DNA from: JAEUIZ01 sp046155605
Lineage (GTDB): Bacteria > Planctomycetota > Phycisphaerae > Phycisphaerales > UBA1924
Assembly (NCBI GenBank): GCA_046155605.1
Contig: JBJXFQ010000024.1
Span: forward strand, 1 to 64,000
Direction of reading: 5' to 3'
Length of the DNA stretch: 64,000 nt
Numbering within the stretch: the stretch's first letter is position 1; each line of letters starts with the position of its first letter. The notes beneath the pieces were generated by a model. The model made no database searches and was not told the DNA's origin. It saw nothing but the letters and a program-made list of their open reading frames with translations. This document shows positions 7,950-17,149 of the stretch, piece by piece. The position numbers were made by a program, and so were the translations under genes.

Positions 7950-9857
7950 ATGCCAGCCCCCACCACCGCCGGCCATCGCGTCACTACTTTCCTGGCACTT
8001 GTCGGCGTCTGCGGGCTTGCGGGCTGCTCGTCATCTCCGCTGGCGGTGCAGTCGGAGCGCGACTTGCGTCGAACAGTGATCGATTCGGTGCGCCGCGAGA
8101 TCTCGCAGTCGCAGTCGTTCCCGGCGATCCGCACGACGGAGCGCGATGCCGGCCTCAACCGCCTGGAGATCACGCCAGAACTCATCCCGGAACTGGAGCG
8201 GATGGCCGGGCCGAACTCGTACACGCCCGCGCTGCCCGCGATGGATACGGATCTTCTGGGCCAGGCGCAGCAGTACGCCCCGATCTCGCTCGCGCAGGCG
8301 ATTTCGTCGGCACTTCAGCGCAACCTGTCGCTGCAGTTCGCGCGGCTGCAGCCATCGATCGCCGAGGCGCAGGTGGTGGCCGCCCAGGCGGCGTTCGACG
8401 CGACGTTTTTCTCGAACCTTGACTGGTCAAACCTGGACCAGCCCCGCGCGACGACGCGGCAGGGGAACCAGACGTTCGGCGTGAACACGGATCAGCGAAC
8501 CACGTTCGCGAATGCGGCGGGCATACGGCGAACTCTCCCCTCGGGCGGGCAGTTCACGCTGCAGCAGGACATCAACTACTCGGACGTCAACACCGACGGG
8601 CAGGGTCAGGTGCCGAATCCCGCGGTCGAACTTGCGTGGACGCTGCGCTTCGATCAGCCGATGCTGCGCGGCTTCGGCACCGACGTCACGATGGCCCAGG
8701 TCCGTGTGAACCGCAACGCCGAGCGCGACCAGATCGCTTCGCTCAAGCGTGACCTCATCCGGACGGCCAACGACACGGAGCGCACCTACTGGCAACTCGT
8801 TCAGGCGGTGCAAGACCTAGCGATCCTGCAGCGGCTGTACGAGCGGGGCGTCACAGTGCGAGATCTGGTGCGTGCGCGTGAGGACATCGACGCATCGACG
8901 CCGCAAAAGGCCGACGCGAACTCGCGCGTCGAGACCCGCCTCTCGAACGTGATCCGCGCGCAGAACGCCCTTCGTGCCGCCAGCGACTCGCTCAAAGTTC
9001 TGATCAACGACCCAGATGCACCGATCGGATCCGAGGTTTTGCTGCTGCCGGTCGATCGCCCGGTCGATGCGGCGGTCAGTTTTTCGCTCGCGGACGCGCT
9101 CTCCTCCGCGGTGCAGAATCGCCCGGAACTTCAGCAGGCGATCCTGTCGATCGACAACACGTCGATCCGACAGCAGGTCGCGGACAACGCGCGCCTGCCG
9201 CGTCTGGACCTGCGTCTGCAGACGCGCATCGCGGGCCAGCAGAACGACCTCGGCGAGGCGATCAACGATGCCGCCGACGGGGCGTTCATTGACTATCTCA
9301 TCGGGATCCAGTTCGAGCAGCCGATCGGCAACCGAGCGGCGGAGGCGGGGTATCGGCAGCGTCGGCAGGAGCGCAAGCAGGCGACGATCGCGTATGCGAA
9401 TGCCGTCCAGATGGTTTTTCAGGAGGTCAAGCGGTCGCTGCGTCTGATCGTGACGAACTACAAGTTGATCGAGCAGACGCGCACCGCCCGTTACGCCGAG
9501 ACGCTGAATCTGCGCTCGTTCCAGGCCGAGATGCAGTTTGTCCGCGGGCAGGATGTGCAGACGCTGGACCTTGAGTTTCGCCGCCAGGAATCGCTCGCGC
9601 AGGCGGAGCGAGACGAGGTTCAGGCACTGGCGGATTTCAATATCGCGGTCGCGCAGTTTTATGCCGCCATCGGCACGGCGCTCGAGCGCAACAACATCGA
9701 GTTCAGAGTGCCCGACGCCGACGCAGCGCTGGAACTGGGCGGCCTGCACAACCCCGATTCCAATCCGGTGGTGTCGCCGAAAGCAGCGACTCCGCTGGTC
9801 GCACCAAAGGCGACGCCCGGCCCGATCGATCGGTGGCGCGAACGCCGCTCTCCCTAG
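7950..9857 (+). CDS. TolC-family outer membrane lipoprotein
   Basis: A 635-residue protein that starts with a lipoprotein signal peptide ending in the lipobox LAGC (cysteine near residue 25). Two long helical repeats follow, with the TolC/OMF layout: SLAQAISSALQRNLSL at the start of the first OEP repeat and SLADALSSAVQNRPEL at the start of the second. OMF proteins form the trimeric outer-membrane exit duct of efflux pumps and type I secretion. No membrane-fusion or pump gene is adjacent, so the partner is unknown. The chosen ATG gives an intact signal peptide; an upstream in-frame ATG at 7872 would add 26 residues that spoil it. The gene is divergent from the MEMO gene. Confidence 0.88.
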   Translation: MPAPTTAGHRVTTFLALVGVCGLAGCSSSPLAVQSERDLRRTVIDSVRREISQSQSFPAIRTTERDAGLNRLEITPELIPELERMAGPNSYTPALPAMDTDLLGQAQQYAPISLAQAISSALQRNLSLQFARLQPSIAEAQVVAAQAAFDATFFSNLDWSNLDQPRATTRQGNQTFGVNTDQRTTFANAAGIRRTLPSGGQFTLQQDINYSDVNTDGQGQVPNPAVELAWTLRFDQPMLRGFGTDVTMAQVRVNRNAERDQIASLKRDLIRTANDTERTYWQLVQAVQDLAILQRLYERGVTVRDLVRAREDIDASTPQKADANSRVETRLSNVIRAQNALRAASDSLKVLINDPDAPIGSEVLLLPVDRPVDAAVSFSLADALSSAVQNRPELQQAILSIDNTSIRQQVADNARLPRLDLRLQTRIAGQQNDLGEAINDAADGAFIDYLIGIQFEQPIGNRAAEAGYRQRRQERKQATIAYANAVQMVFQEVKRSLRLIVTNYKLIEQTRTARYAETLNLRSFQAEMQFVRGQDVQTLDLEFRRQESLAQAERDEVQALADFNIAVAQFYAAIGTALERNNIEFRVPDADAALELGGLHNPDSNPVVSPKAATPLVAPKATPGPIDRWRERRSP

Positions 9858-9868
9858 TCGGTGCGCCC

Positions 9869-10882
9869 ATGACCGCTGCCGGCCCAGAAGAAATCGCCCT
9901 CGCCGTCGATCGCCTCCGGCGCGGGCTGCTCGTGGCGTTTCCGACTGAGACGGTTTACGGCCTCGGTGCCGACGCGCTGAGTTCCGCTGCCGTCGAGCGA
10001 GTTTTCGCGCTGAAGGGCCGGCCTGCGAATAACCCGCTGATCGTGCATGTCTCCGGCATCGCGATGGCGCGTCGCGTCGTCGCCTCGTGGCCAGCCGACG
10101 CGGAGACGCTCGCACGGCGGTTCTGGCCCGGGCCGCTCACGCTGGTGCTGCCAAAATCCGCGTGCGTGCCCGCCGCCGTCACCGCGAGCGGCCCCAACGT
10201 CGCTGTGCGCTGCCCGGAGCACCACCTGACGCTCGCGCTGCTCGAAGCCTTCGGCAAGCCGCTGGTCGGCCCCAGCGCCAATCCTTCCGGCTTCGTCTCG
10301 CCGACGACCGCCGAACATGTGCGGGGCGCATTCGACTCTGAAAGCGTCTTCGTGCTCGATGGTGGCCCGTGCTCCGTGGGGATCGAGTCCACGGTGCTTT
10401 CCCTGGCCACGCCGGAGCCGACGGTTTTGCGGCCGGGCATGGTTTCGGCGGATGAACTCGCCGGCGCGCTGGGCCGACATGTTCATGCCGCCCCGCACGC
10501 GCCCGCGGCAACCTCCGCCGGGATCGCCGATGCGGAGGCGGGCGGCGCGACAGAGCCGATGCCCTCGCCCGGGCTCTTGCCTTCTCATTACGCTCCGCGA
10601 ACTCGGGCCATTCTCGTGACTCCCGCCGAACTTTCCGCGCGGCTCGGTGCGACCGCACGGGCCGTGCTTCTCACGCACACCGGCCTTCGCGCCCCGCCGC
10701 CTCACACCGTCATCGATCTTCCCAGTCTAGCCCCGGACTATGCGGCCCGTCTTTACGCGGCCCTCCGGGATGCCGATACCGCTGGTGCCTTGGTCATTCT
10801 CATCGAGCGCCCCGAGACGGCGGGCCACGCGTGGGACGCCATCCGAGATCGCCTTCGTCGGGCGACCGCGAAGCGCTCGTGA
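9869..10882 (+). CDS. tsaC: L-threonylcarbamoyladenylate synthase (Sua5/TsaC family)
   Basis: A 337-residue enzyme that makes threonylcarbamoyl-AMP from threonine, bicarbonate and ATP, the first step of t6A37 tRNA modification. The YrdC domain fills residues 1-200, with LLVAFPTETVYGLGADA, the KGRPANNPLIVH substrate loop, GPLTLVLP and VGPSANPSG. The C-terminal ~110 residues (from PSPGLLPSHYAPRT) are the Sua5-specific domain, so this is the long Sua5-type form rather than short TsaC. It starts 11 bp after the TolC gene and may be co-transcribed with it, although the functions are unrelated. Confidence 0.95.
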   Translation: MTAAGPEEIALAVDRLRRGLLVAFPTETVYGLGADALSSAAVERVFALKGRPANNPLIVHVSGIAMARRVVASWPADAETLARRFWPGPLTLVLPKSACVPAAVTASGPNVAVRCPEHHLTLALLEAFGKPLVGPSANPSGFVSPTTAEHVRGAFDSESVFVLDGGPCSVGIESTVLSLATPEPTVLRPGMVSADELAGALGRHVHAAPHAPAATSAGIADAEAGGATEPMPSPGLLPSHYAPRTRAILVTPAELSARLGATARAVLLTHTGLRAPPPHTVIDLPSLAPDYAARLYAALRDADTAGALVILIERPETAGHAWDAIRDRLRRATAKRS

Positions 10883-10919
10883 GGCCACTATCCTTCGGCC
10901 CTTTCACTGGAGTCCGCGA

Positions 10920-12407
10920 ATGTCCACCCTCCGCATCGCCCTCGCACCCGGCGACGGCATCGGCCCCGAGATCATGGCCGCCACGCTCGACCTTTTCCGC
11001 GCCGCGGGCGTGATGGACCACCTCGATTTCGCGCCGGTGCAGATGGGCCGCGCCGTGTTTGAGACCGGCAACACCCGCGGGATGACGGACGAGGCGATCC
11101 GCGTCACGGAGGACTGCGGCATTCTGTTCAAAGGCCCGATGGAGACGCCCAAGGGCTCGGGCGGCAAATCCATCAACGTGACCGCGCGAAAGATCTGGAA
11201 CGCCTTCGCCAATCTGCGGCATTTCATGGCGCTGCCGGGCGTCGAGACGGTCTACACGCGGGCGGGAATTCCGGTCAACTTTTACATCGTGCGAGAGAAC
11301 ATCGAGGACACCTACGGCGGCGTCGAGCACCGGCTCTCGAACGACATGATCCAGTGCAAGCGGCTTATTTCCGCGCCCGGCTCCGATCAGATCTCCCGCT
11401 TTGCCTTCCAGACCGCGCGACGGCTCGGCCTCAGGTCCGTCCACTGCGGGCACAAGGCCAACATCATGAAGATGACAGACGGGCTGTTCCTCGATCGCTT
11501 CCGCGTCGCGGCCAAGGACTTCCCCGAGATCGCGACCGCCGACGTGATCATCGACGCGCTGTGCATGAATCTGGTCGTGAAGCCGCAGCAATACCAGATG
11601 ATTGTGTTGCCGAATCTCCAGGGCGACATCGTTTCTGATCTGGCCGCGGGCCTTGTCGGCGGTCTGGGCTTTGCGCCCAGCGCCAACATCGGTCGGCATA
11701 TATCCATCTTTGAGGCCGTCCACGGCACGGCCCCCGACATCGCGGGCCGTGGCATCGCCAACCCGACGTCGCTGATACTCTCGGGGCTGATGATGCTGCG
11801 ACACTTGGGCCTGACGACCCCGGCCGCCCACATCCAGAACGCACTCTTCGCCGCGCTTGAATCCGGCGCGCGCACGGGCGACTTCGGCGACGCTGGCAAG
11901 CCCGCCCTCGCCACCACAGATTTCACCAATGCCGTCATCAGCCGTCTTGGCGAGAGGCCGAAGACGGTTCCCGCGGCCGAGATCACACCAATCGGTGATC
12001 GCCCCACGTTCAAGCGCCCGGAGCGTCCCGCGCATCAACAGATCATCCGCACGTTTACCAATGTGCTGACGCACCCGGTGGGCTGCGACATCTACCTCGA
12101 CACGCCGCTGTCGCCCATCGCGGTCGCCGACGAGATGATTCGGGCCGCGGAGGACACGCCGTTCCGGCTGACACTGATCTCGAATCGCGGGACGCAGGTG
12201 TGGCCCACGGGCTCGATCTACACGGAGTGCGTCGATTACTACCGCGTGCGCTTCGAACTCAAGGATGGATTCCGTCCGGGGGACTTTGGCCAGGCTCGCT
12301 GCATCGCGCTGCTGGACAAGATCGCGGAGAAGTTCACGGTCTGCTCGTACGAGTTGCTGCGTGTGTTCGACGGCATCAAGGGCTACAGCCTGGCGCAGGG
12401 GCAGTAG
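10920..12407 (+). CDS. icd: isocitrate dehydrogenase, Thermus-type with C-terminal extension
   Basis: A 495-residue beta-decarboxylating dehydrogenase that oxidises isocitrate to 2-oxoglutarate. The N-terminus has LAPGDGIGPEIM. The substrate region NVTARKIWNAFANLR and the phosphate site, the Tyr/Lys pair, PNLQGDIVSDL with the metal-binding aspartates, and EAVHGTAPDIAGRGIANP all fit the ICDH/IPMDH family. The ~150-residue C-terminal extension (from about residue 355) is the feature that marks the T. thermophilus-type ICDH (496 residues) and separates it from isopropylmalate dehydrogenase. NAD versus NADP use cannot be decided by eye. It starts 38 bp after the tsaC gene. Confidence 0.9.
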   Translation: MSTLRIALAPGDGIGPEIMAATLDLFRAAGVMDHLDFAPVQMGRAVFETGNTRGMTDEAIRVTEDCGILFKGPMETPKGSGGKSINVTARKIWNAFANLRHFMALPGVETVYTRAGIPVNFYIVRENIEDTYGGVEHRLSNDMIQCKRLISAPGSDQISRFAFQTARRLGLRSVHCGHKANIMKMTDGLFLDRFRVAAKDFPEIATADVIIDALCMNLVVKPQQYQMIVLPNLQGDIVSDLAAGLVGGLGFAPSANIGRHISIFEAVHGTAPDIAGRGIANPTSLILSGLMMLRHLGLTTPAAHIQNALFAALESGARTGDFGDAGKPALATTDFTNAVISRLGERPKTVPAAEITPIGDRPTFKRPERPAHQQIIRTFTNVLTHPVGCDIYLDTPLSPIAVADEMIRAAEDTPFRLTLISNRGTQVWPTGSIYTECVDYYRVRFELKDGFRPGDFGQARCIALLDKIAEKFTVCSYELLRVFDGIKGYSLAQGQ

Positions 12408-12513
12408 CGAACCCGACGCGCTGGGCGTCCGATCATCACCCTACCAACGCGGCAACTCGCCCACGCGGCGCGCCCAGCGGCCCTAAAGTGGCTTTCAGTT
12501 CGGGAGGGTTCTC

Positions 12514-13947
12514 ATGCCGCATTATCTCAAACTCGGCCTCTTGCCCCAGAAGCGACACGTCCAGTTTCGCCGCCCGGACGGCTGCCTCTATTCGGAGGAA
12601 GTCTTCGGCACGGAGGGCTTCTCGGGCCCGACGACCACCATGTACCACATCCACCCGCCGACGCAGGTCTACGGGTGGAAGCCGCTGTATTCGACCAAGA
12701 CGGAGTATGTCGAGCAGGAGTTCATGCGGATGCGGCATGTCAAGTCCGCGCCGCTCCCGCCGAAGGGCGACTTTGTCACGGGCCGCGTCGTGCTGTTTGG
12801 CAATGCCGACTGCGAGATGGCCGTCTGCAACCCTGCGGAGCAGATGTCGTACCACTTCAAGAACGGGCAGGGCGACGAGTGCCTGTTTATCCACTTCGGC
12901 TCCGGCGTTTGCCACACGATGCTCGGATCGCTCAAGTTCGGCCCGCGAGATTACCTGGTCATCCCCAAGGGCGTCATCTACACCATCGTGTGGGACGCTC
13001 GCAAGAGCGGCCCTGACGGAAAGCCGACGGATTCCGGCCCGCCTGTCGATTCCATGCCCTTCGGCAAGGTCCTGCTGATCGAGACGACGAACGGCAGCCA
13101 CATCGGCCCGCCGCCGCGATATGTCTCGAAGATGCACGGCCAGTACCTCGAACATGCGCCGTATTGCGAGCGCGACCTCCGCACGCCAGAGTTTCCCATG
13201 ACCTGGGACCATCGCGGGGACTTTGAGGTTCGCATCAAGGCCCGCGACCTTGTGCATTCGTACACCTACCACTACCACCCGCTCGACATCGTGGGGTGGG
13301 ACGGGTGCTACTACCCATTTGTCTTCAGCGCGGACGATTTCAGCCCGATCACCGGCAAACTGCACATGCCGCCGCCGATTCACCAGACGTTTGAGGCCCA
13401 CAACTTCGTCATCTGCACCTTTGCGCCGCGGATGCTTGATTACCACCCGCAATCGATCAAAGTTCCTTATAATCACTCAAACCTTGATTCCGATGAGGTG
13501 TTATATTATGTCGAGGGCAACTTCGGCTCGCGCAAGGGCATCGAGGTTGGCAGCCTGACGCTTCACCCTCAGGGCATCCCCCACGGGCCGCACCCGGGGA
13601 CGATCGAGGCGAGCCTGGCGGCGACGCACACGGCGGAACTGGCGGTGATGTGCGACACATTCCGGCCGCTGTTTCCGACGCGGGCCGCGCTGGAACTCGA
13701 CGACCAGAAGTACCCGGCGTCGTGGCAGGGCGAGCACTTCCCGGGGCTCTCGAGCGGGACGATGCACCTGAACGGCGTGACCGTGCCGCCGGCCTCCGCG
13801 GCCGCGTTCCCGCGCGAGGTGAACCCGGTCAGGATCATCAAGGCGGACCCGACGGGTGCCGTGCTTCCCGCGCCGACCGCGAACGGCAAAGGTGCCGCGC
13901 CGGCCCAACCCACGAAGACGGTCTCGGCGAACGTGTGGGCGCCGTGA
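12514..13947 (+). CDS. hmgA: homogentisate 1,2-dioxygenase
   Basis: A 477-residue cupin-fold iron dioxygenase that opens the ring of homogentisate to maleylacetoacetate in tyrosine and phenylalanine degradation. The sequence follows the HGD family: FSGPTTTMYHIHPPTQVYGW near the start, GDFEVRIKARD and YHYHPLDIVGWDGCYYPF in the middle, and SDEVLYYVEGNFGSRKG followed by SLTLHPQGIPHGPHPG. The last two segments hold the expected Glu/His metal ligands. The C-terminal tail is Ala/Pro-rich. Fumarylacetoacetase, a later enzyme of the pathway, is encoded at 59764-61143. The downstream gene overlaps its stop codon. Confidence 0.88.
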   Translation: MPHYLKLGLLPQKRHVQFRRPDGCLYSEEVFGTEGFSGPTTTMYHIHPPTQVYGWKPLYSTKTEYVEQEFMRMRHVKSAPLPPKGDFVTGRVVLFGNADCEMAVCNPAEQMSYHFKNGQGDECLFIHFGSGVCHTMLGSLKFGPRDYLVIPKGVIYTIVWDARKSGPDGKPTDSGPPVDSMPFGKVLLIETTNGSHIGPPPRYVSKMHGQYLEHAPYCERDLRTPEFPMTWDHRGDFEVRIKARDLVHSYTYHYHPLDIVGWDGCYYPFVFSADDFSPITGKLHMPPPIHQTFEAHNFVICTFAPRMLDYHPQSIKVPYNHSNLDSDEVLYYVEGNFGSRKGIEVGSLTLHPQGIPHGPHPGTIEASLAATHTAELAVMCDTFRPLFPTRAALELDDQKYPASWQGEHFPGLSSGTMHLNGVTVPPASAAAFPREVNPVRIIKADPTGAVLPAPTANGKGAAPAQPTKTVSANVWAP

Positions 13948-14825
13948 TCACACCCGCCCAACTCACCAAGGCCCTCGGCACGCCCGTGCCGCCTGCTTGG
14001 CTTGCGCTCCTCCGTCTCGCCCACGAGCACGCCCGGTCCCGCGACGAGTTCGTCATGTTCTTTGACGCTCCGCTCTCGCTCGTCTTCTCTGGTCCCGCTC
14101 TGGCCGCCCTTCCCGGCATGTCCCGAAAGTCCTACGCACCGACCTATCCCCAGATGCCGCCGGAGTTCATCGAGATCGGCTCAATGGGGGTCGATGGCGT
14201 CACCTACGGCCTCATTGTCCGCGCACCCGAACGCCCCGACTTCGAGCCGCCCGTCGCCGAGTTCTCACCGATGGACAGCGAGCCGGTCTTCCTCCTCGGC
14301 AGAACCACGGCACAGGCGATCGAGAACCTTGCCGCCGAGTCACTCGCGCGGCGCGAAAGCGCCGACTCCGAGCCGTTCCTCCGCGAGCAACTCCAGGTGA
14401 TACGGGAGCGTCTCTCGCTCCTCCGCTCACGCCTCGGCCTCGCGATCACGCCAAAACTCGCCAGCCGACGATTCTCCCCCAGCGGCAACGCCCGCCGCAT
14501 CCCTGTCGCCATCCCACCTCGCTACCGCTTTGCGCCCACGGCCGACGGCATAGGCGTCCTCGCTCCGGCCCGCGCCTTCTCGCCCGCCTCCCGGTCTCGC
14601 CGCGTCTCATCTCGGACCCCGCTCTCGGACATCCTCGATCACGTCGATGACCTTCTCCGACGCGGCTACCCCGCCTCGGCACTCCGCATTGCTAAGTCCG
14701 CGTGGTGGTGGCATTGGGGTTCGTCCCCAGCATCGTCGATCGCTGAGGCGCTCGCTCGTACTTACCGCGCCCTCGGACGGCACGCATTCGCTCGCCGAGC
14801 CCTCTCGGCGGCCGATCGCTCGTAG
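13944..14825 (+). CDS. protein of unknown function coupled to hmgA
   Basis: A 293-residue protein starting at a GTG that overlaps the hmgA stop codon (GTGA), so it is probably translationally coupled. The first ~140 residues look like a compact alpha/beta domain (PPAWLALLRLAHEH; PPEFIEIGSMGVDGVTYGLIV) that loosely recalls SMI1/KNR4 (SUKH) proteins. The remainder is Arg/Ser-rich with a terminal helical repeat-like segment (VDDLLRRGYPASALRIAKSA) that could be a TPR-like pair. I do not recognise a family with confidence, and the coupling to hmgA says nothing clear about its role. Confidence 0.7.
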   Translation: MITPAQLTKALGTPVPPAWLALLRLAHEHARSRDEFVMFFDAPLSLVFSGPALAALPGMSRKSYAPTYPQMPPEFIEIGSMGVDGVTYGLIVRAPERPDFEPPVAEFSPMDSEPVFLLGRTTAQAIENLAAESLARRESADSEPFLREQLQVIRERLSLLRSRLGLAITPKLASRRFSPSGNARRIPVAIPPRYRFAPTADGIGVLAPARAFSPASRSRRVSSRTPLSDILDHVDDLLRRGYPASALRIAKSAWWWHWGSSPASSIAEALARTYRALGRHAFARRALSAADRS

Positions 14826-14917
14826 GGGTTGTGGCGCACCCTGGCCGGGTCCGTCCTTCGCTCATGGGCCGGGTCCATCCCCGCCCCGCGGTTGCGCCGG
14901 TGCCGCTACCCTCCATC

Positions 14918-14992
14918 ATGCCCGCGGCGAGCAGCAAGGCTCCCTCCCTCTCCTCCCTTGCCAATGTCGGCCCGGCGCCTCTCGCCTCATTC
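14918..14992 (+). pseudogene. truncated copy of the helix-hairpin-helix (Cdd1-like) gene
   Basis: A short frame encodes SLSSLANVGPAPLASF, nearly identical to SLASLANVGPATLADF in the intact helix-hairpin-helix gene at 16429. Similarity stops where the 3' end of the opposing membrane-protein gene begins (stop codon at 15008). Only the first hairpin is left, so this is a remnant of a duplication or of disruption by the intervening segment. Outside it, the 182-bp gap 14826-15007 shows nothing else. Confidence 0.55.
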
Positions 14993-15007
14993 GACACGCA
15001 CTCACCC

Positions 15008-16351
15008 TCACACCGCCACCAGCGGATACCCGCACGTCAGGCACCGGCCGTCCCGAAGCCGTCTCCGCCGCCGAGCCCGGACCGCCAGAGCAAACGCCAG
15101 ACGCGCGAGCCAGAATGTCCCCACCGCCAGCGTTACCAGCACCGCGATGTTCCCCGGATTCAACCTGAGCCACACGCTCCGACCCGGCCACGCTCCGTGA
15201 TTCGTCACGACCTCAATCGACCTCGCTCGCGTCCGCACGACCAGCCCGCGACCCGCTGCCGCCTCACCCATCGGCGGCCCCTTCTCGACGACCATCCAAC
15301 TCAGCGGCGTGAACCATCGCCCAAGCCCCACACTTTCGTAGTCGCTCGCGGCTTGATCGCTAAATCCCGCCGCCAGCACGTCGTCGCCATGCGGGTCACG
15401 CTTCCACGCGCGCTCGATCGCCTCGGCAATCGTTCGATCGCTCGACGCGGCGTCCGGCAGCCGCGTCACATCCGACAGCGTCAGCCCGATCGGCGGACCC
15501 AACGCGTACGGCAGCGTCGGCACCGGCCGCCCGTGAGGCGCGTTCTCGATCGGAGGCACCAGAATCACCGCAAGCAGCGCGGCGACCGCGATGCCGCAGC
15601 CGATCCTCCAACTGGACCGCCGCGATGATTCCCCGCGCCATCGGCGCAACACACGACGCGCGATCCACACGCCCGTCAGCGCAACCGCGGCGACCACCCA
15701 CGCCGACGCGACGATCGCCGTCACATCGACCACGAGCAACCGATTCCACCCGCCCGGCGAACTCGCGGGAGTGAAACAACGAATCCACGGCCAGCGCGCC
15801 GACCACCCGGCACGCCTCGCCGCCGCCGATGGAAAGCCGGAGATGTCGTTGATCAGCACCGTCCTTGTCTCATACACCTGCCACCAGCCGATGGGCCAGC
15901 CCGCGCCGTTGCTGCTCGTTGACTCCCGTCCCTCCCCGGACCGCAGCGGCGTGATGCAGATCATCGCTGACGGGTCGGGATCGTCGCGATCAAGCCGCGA
16001 GATGGCCAGCAAGTCGCGTCGGAGCCGTGTTGAGTCTCGCGTTCCCGCGGCGATCTCCACCAACTCCGCTCGTGTCAACCCGCGACCCACCAGCGAAGCG
16101 TTCCCAGGCCACCTCAGCGAGCCGGCGCTGCTCTCGACACGCGACATCATGAGCACCATCACGACAACCGCGAACGCCCAAGGCATGAGTTGTTCGAGCG
16201 ACCAGAGGCATCGTTTCGAATCCGGCGGGGATGGCATATCTGCCGTCCCACACTCGGGGCACACCGCGAGCCGAACCGCCGACACCAACGGCGCACCGGG
16301 TGCCGCGTCGCCGCACGCTGGTTGCGTCGATTCGTCCAAGGGATTCATCAT
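15008..16351 (-). CDS. multi-pass membrane protein with N- and C-terminal zinc-ribbon motifs
   Basis: A 447-residue protein with a CPECG half-ribbon near residue 31 and a C-terminal RCLTCGYPL, the CxxCGY motif typical of small zinc ribbons on planctomycete membrane proteins. Hydrophobic helices lie at about residues 57-72, 212-240, 257-275 and 395-420. The segments between them are probably extracytoplasmic. No catalytic motif is visible and I do not recognise the family. It lies on the opposite strand between a complete and a truncated copy of the same helix-hairpin-helix gene, so the block has been rearranged. The start is an ATG pair with no Shine-Dalgarno. Confidence 0.72.
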   Translation of the reverse strand: MMNPLDESTQPACGDAAPGAPLVSAVRLAVCPECGTADMPSPPDSKRCLWSLEQLMPWAFAVVVMVLMMSRVESSAGSLRWPGNASLVGRGLTRAELVEIAAGTRDSTRLRRDLLAISRLDRDDPDPSAMICITPLRSGEGRESTSSNGAGWPIGWWQVYETRTVLINDISGFPSAAARRAGWSARWPWIRCFTPASSPGGWNRLLVVDVTAIVASAWVVAAVALTGVWIARRVLRRWRGESSRRSSWRIGCGIAVAALLAVILVPPIENAPHGRPVPTLPYALGPPIGLTLSDVTRLPDAASSDRTIAEAIERAWKRDPHGDDVLAAGFSDQAASDYESVGLGRWFTPLSWMVVEKGPPMGEAAAGRGLVVRTRARSIEVVTNHGAWPGRSVWLRLNPGNIAVLVTLAVGTFWLARLAFALAVRARRRRRLRDGRCLTCGYPLVAV

Positions 16352-16428
16352 ACATCACCGTGCAACTCGCCAAAGCACGACTTCCGACGCTGCCATTCGT
16401 GCCTTCTCGAGGATTCTACGATCTTCCG

Positions 16429-16893
16429 ATGACTCCTCGCGCCTCCCCGCCAGCCCACCAACCTTCATCTGCTCGTGGCACCGCCACCGGTCTCTCCCTC
16501 TCTTCCCTCGCTTCCCTCGCCAACGTCGGTCCGGCGACGCTCGCCGACTTCCACCTTCTCGGCATCCGGTCTGTCCGCGACCTTGCTCGACGCGATCCGA
16601 TCCGACTTTATCGCCGACTCTGCGCGCGCACCAAGTGCCATCAGGATCCATGCGTTATTGATGTGTTCATGGCCACCATCGCCCAGGCCCGCGGCGGCCC
16701 GCCGACGCCGTGGTGGAGGTTCACGCCCGAACGCAAGCGTCTGCTCGCCGGCACCGGTGGCATAACACCGACTCGTGGTGAAAGTTTCGCTCGTGGACGC
16801 CGAGTCGGAGCGAGCCCGCGAGCGAAGGCTCGGGCACATCAACCCGAGGATTCGTTCGCAAGGCCTCACTCATCCTCGGCGTCAACGTCATAA
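16429..16893 (+). CDS. helix-hairpin-helix protein (Cdd1 / pathogenicity-locus family)
   Basis: A 154-residue protein whose core (about residues 22-110) matches the Cdd1 / mitomycin-resistance-like HhH family: LASLANVGPATLADF, LGIRSVRDLA, DPIRLYRRLC, QDPCVIDVFMATI and PWWRFTPERKR. The family usually ends shortly after the ERKR segment. Here about 40 further residues are encoded by the 120-bp dispersed repeat that starts at 16768, so the original stop has probably been replaced. The function of the family is not established. The TfoX-like HhH fold suggests nucleic-acid or protein contacts. It is divergent from the membrane protein gene (77 bp apart). Confidence 0.75.
   Translation: MTPRASPPAHQPSSARGTATGLSLSSLASLANVGPATLADFHLLGIRSVRDLARRDPIRLYRRLCARTKCHQDPCVIDVFMATIAQARGGPPTPWWRFTPERKRLLAGTGGITPTRGESFARGRRVGASPRAKARAHQPEDSFARPHSSSASTS
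16768..16887 (+). repeat. 120-bp dispersed repeat R1, copy 1
   Basis: This segment aligns without gaps to 43339-43458 with eight mismatches counted by eye. It contains a short dyad (CGAGCC...GGCTCG around 16811-16833). It covers the 3' end of the helix-hairpin-helix gene. Both copies lie in the same orientation. No transposase is visible near either. Confidence 0.85.
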
Positions 16894-16927
16894 CCCGCGC
16901 GACCGGCACCAGCGGCGCATCACGCAC

Positions 16928-17017
16928 AGGCCGTGCAAACGGATCAGGCCGCACAATCGCTACGGGCCGCGTAATCGCTACAGGTCATGCAGTCGCTGCA
17001 GGCCGCGCAACCCGCGC
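16928..17017 (+). repeat. five tandem imperfect 18-bp repeats
   Basis: Five consecutive 18-bp units begin at 16928, 16946, 16964, 16982 and 17000. The consensus is close to AGGCCGCGCAATCGCTAC and units differ at several positions. They start 41 bp after repeat R1 and end about 130 bp before the pilin-like gene. No supported gene covers them. Confidence 0.75.
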
Positions 17018-17149
17018 ATCCTCGCGTGACTAGCACATCCCCGCGTTGCGAACCTCACCGCCGTCTGAGTGTGGGTCGATAACGGTGATGAGGTCGTCTC
17101 GCGCCGACACGTTGTCGCGCACCTCGTTCCCCTCCAGCCGGAGCCCATG

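Noticed and set aside
14831..15628. Long plus-strand open frame opposite the zinc-ribbon membrane protein
   Set aside because: Apart from the short HhH remnant, it is an Arg/Pro/His-rich antisense frame of a gene with good membrane helices, as expected in high-GC DNA.
16775..17029. Small plus-strand frame with Arg-rich six-residue repeats over R1 and the 18-bp array
   Set aside because: It starts inside repeat R1, has no ribosome site, and its residues simply follow the 18-bp repeat.
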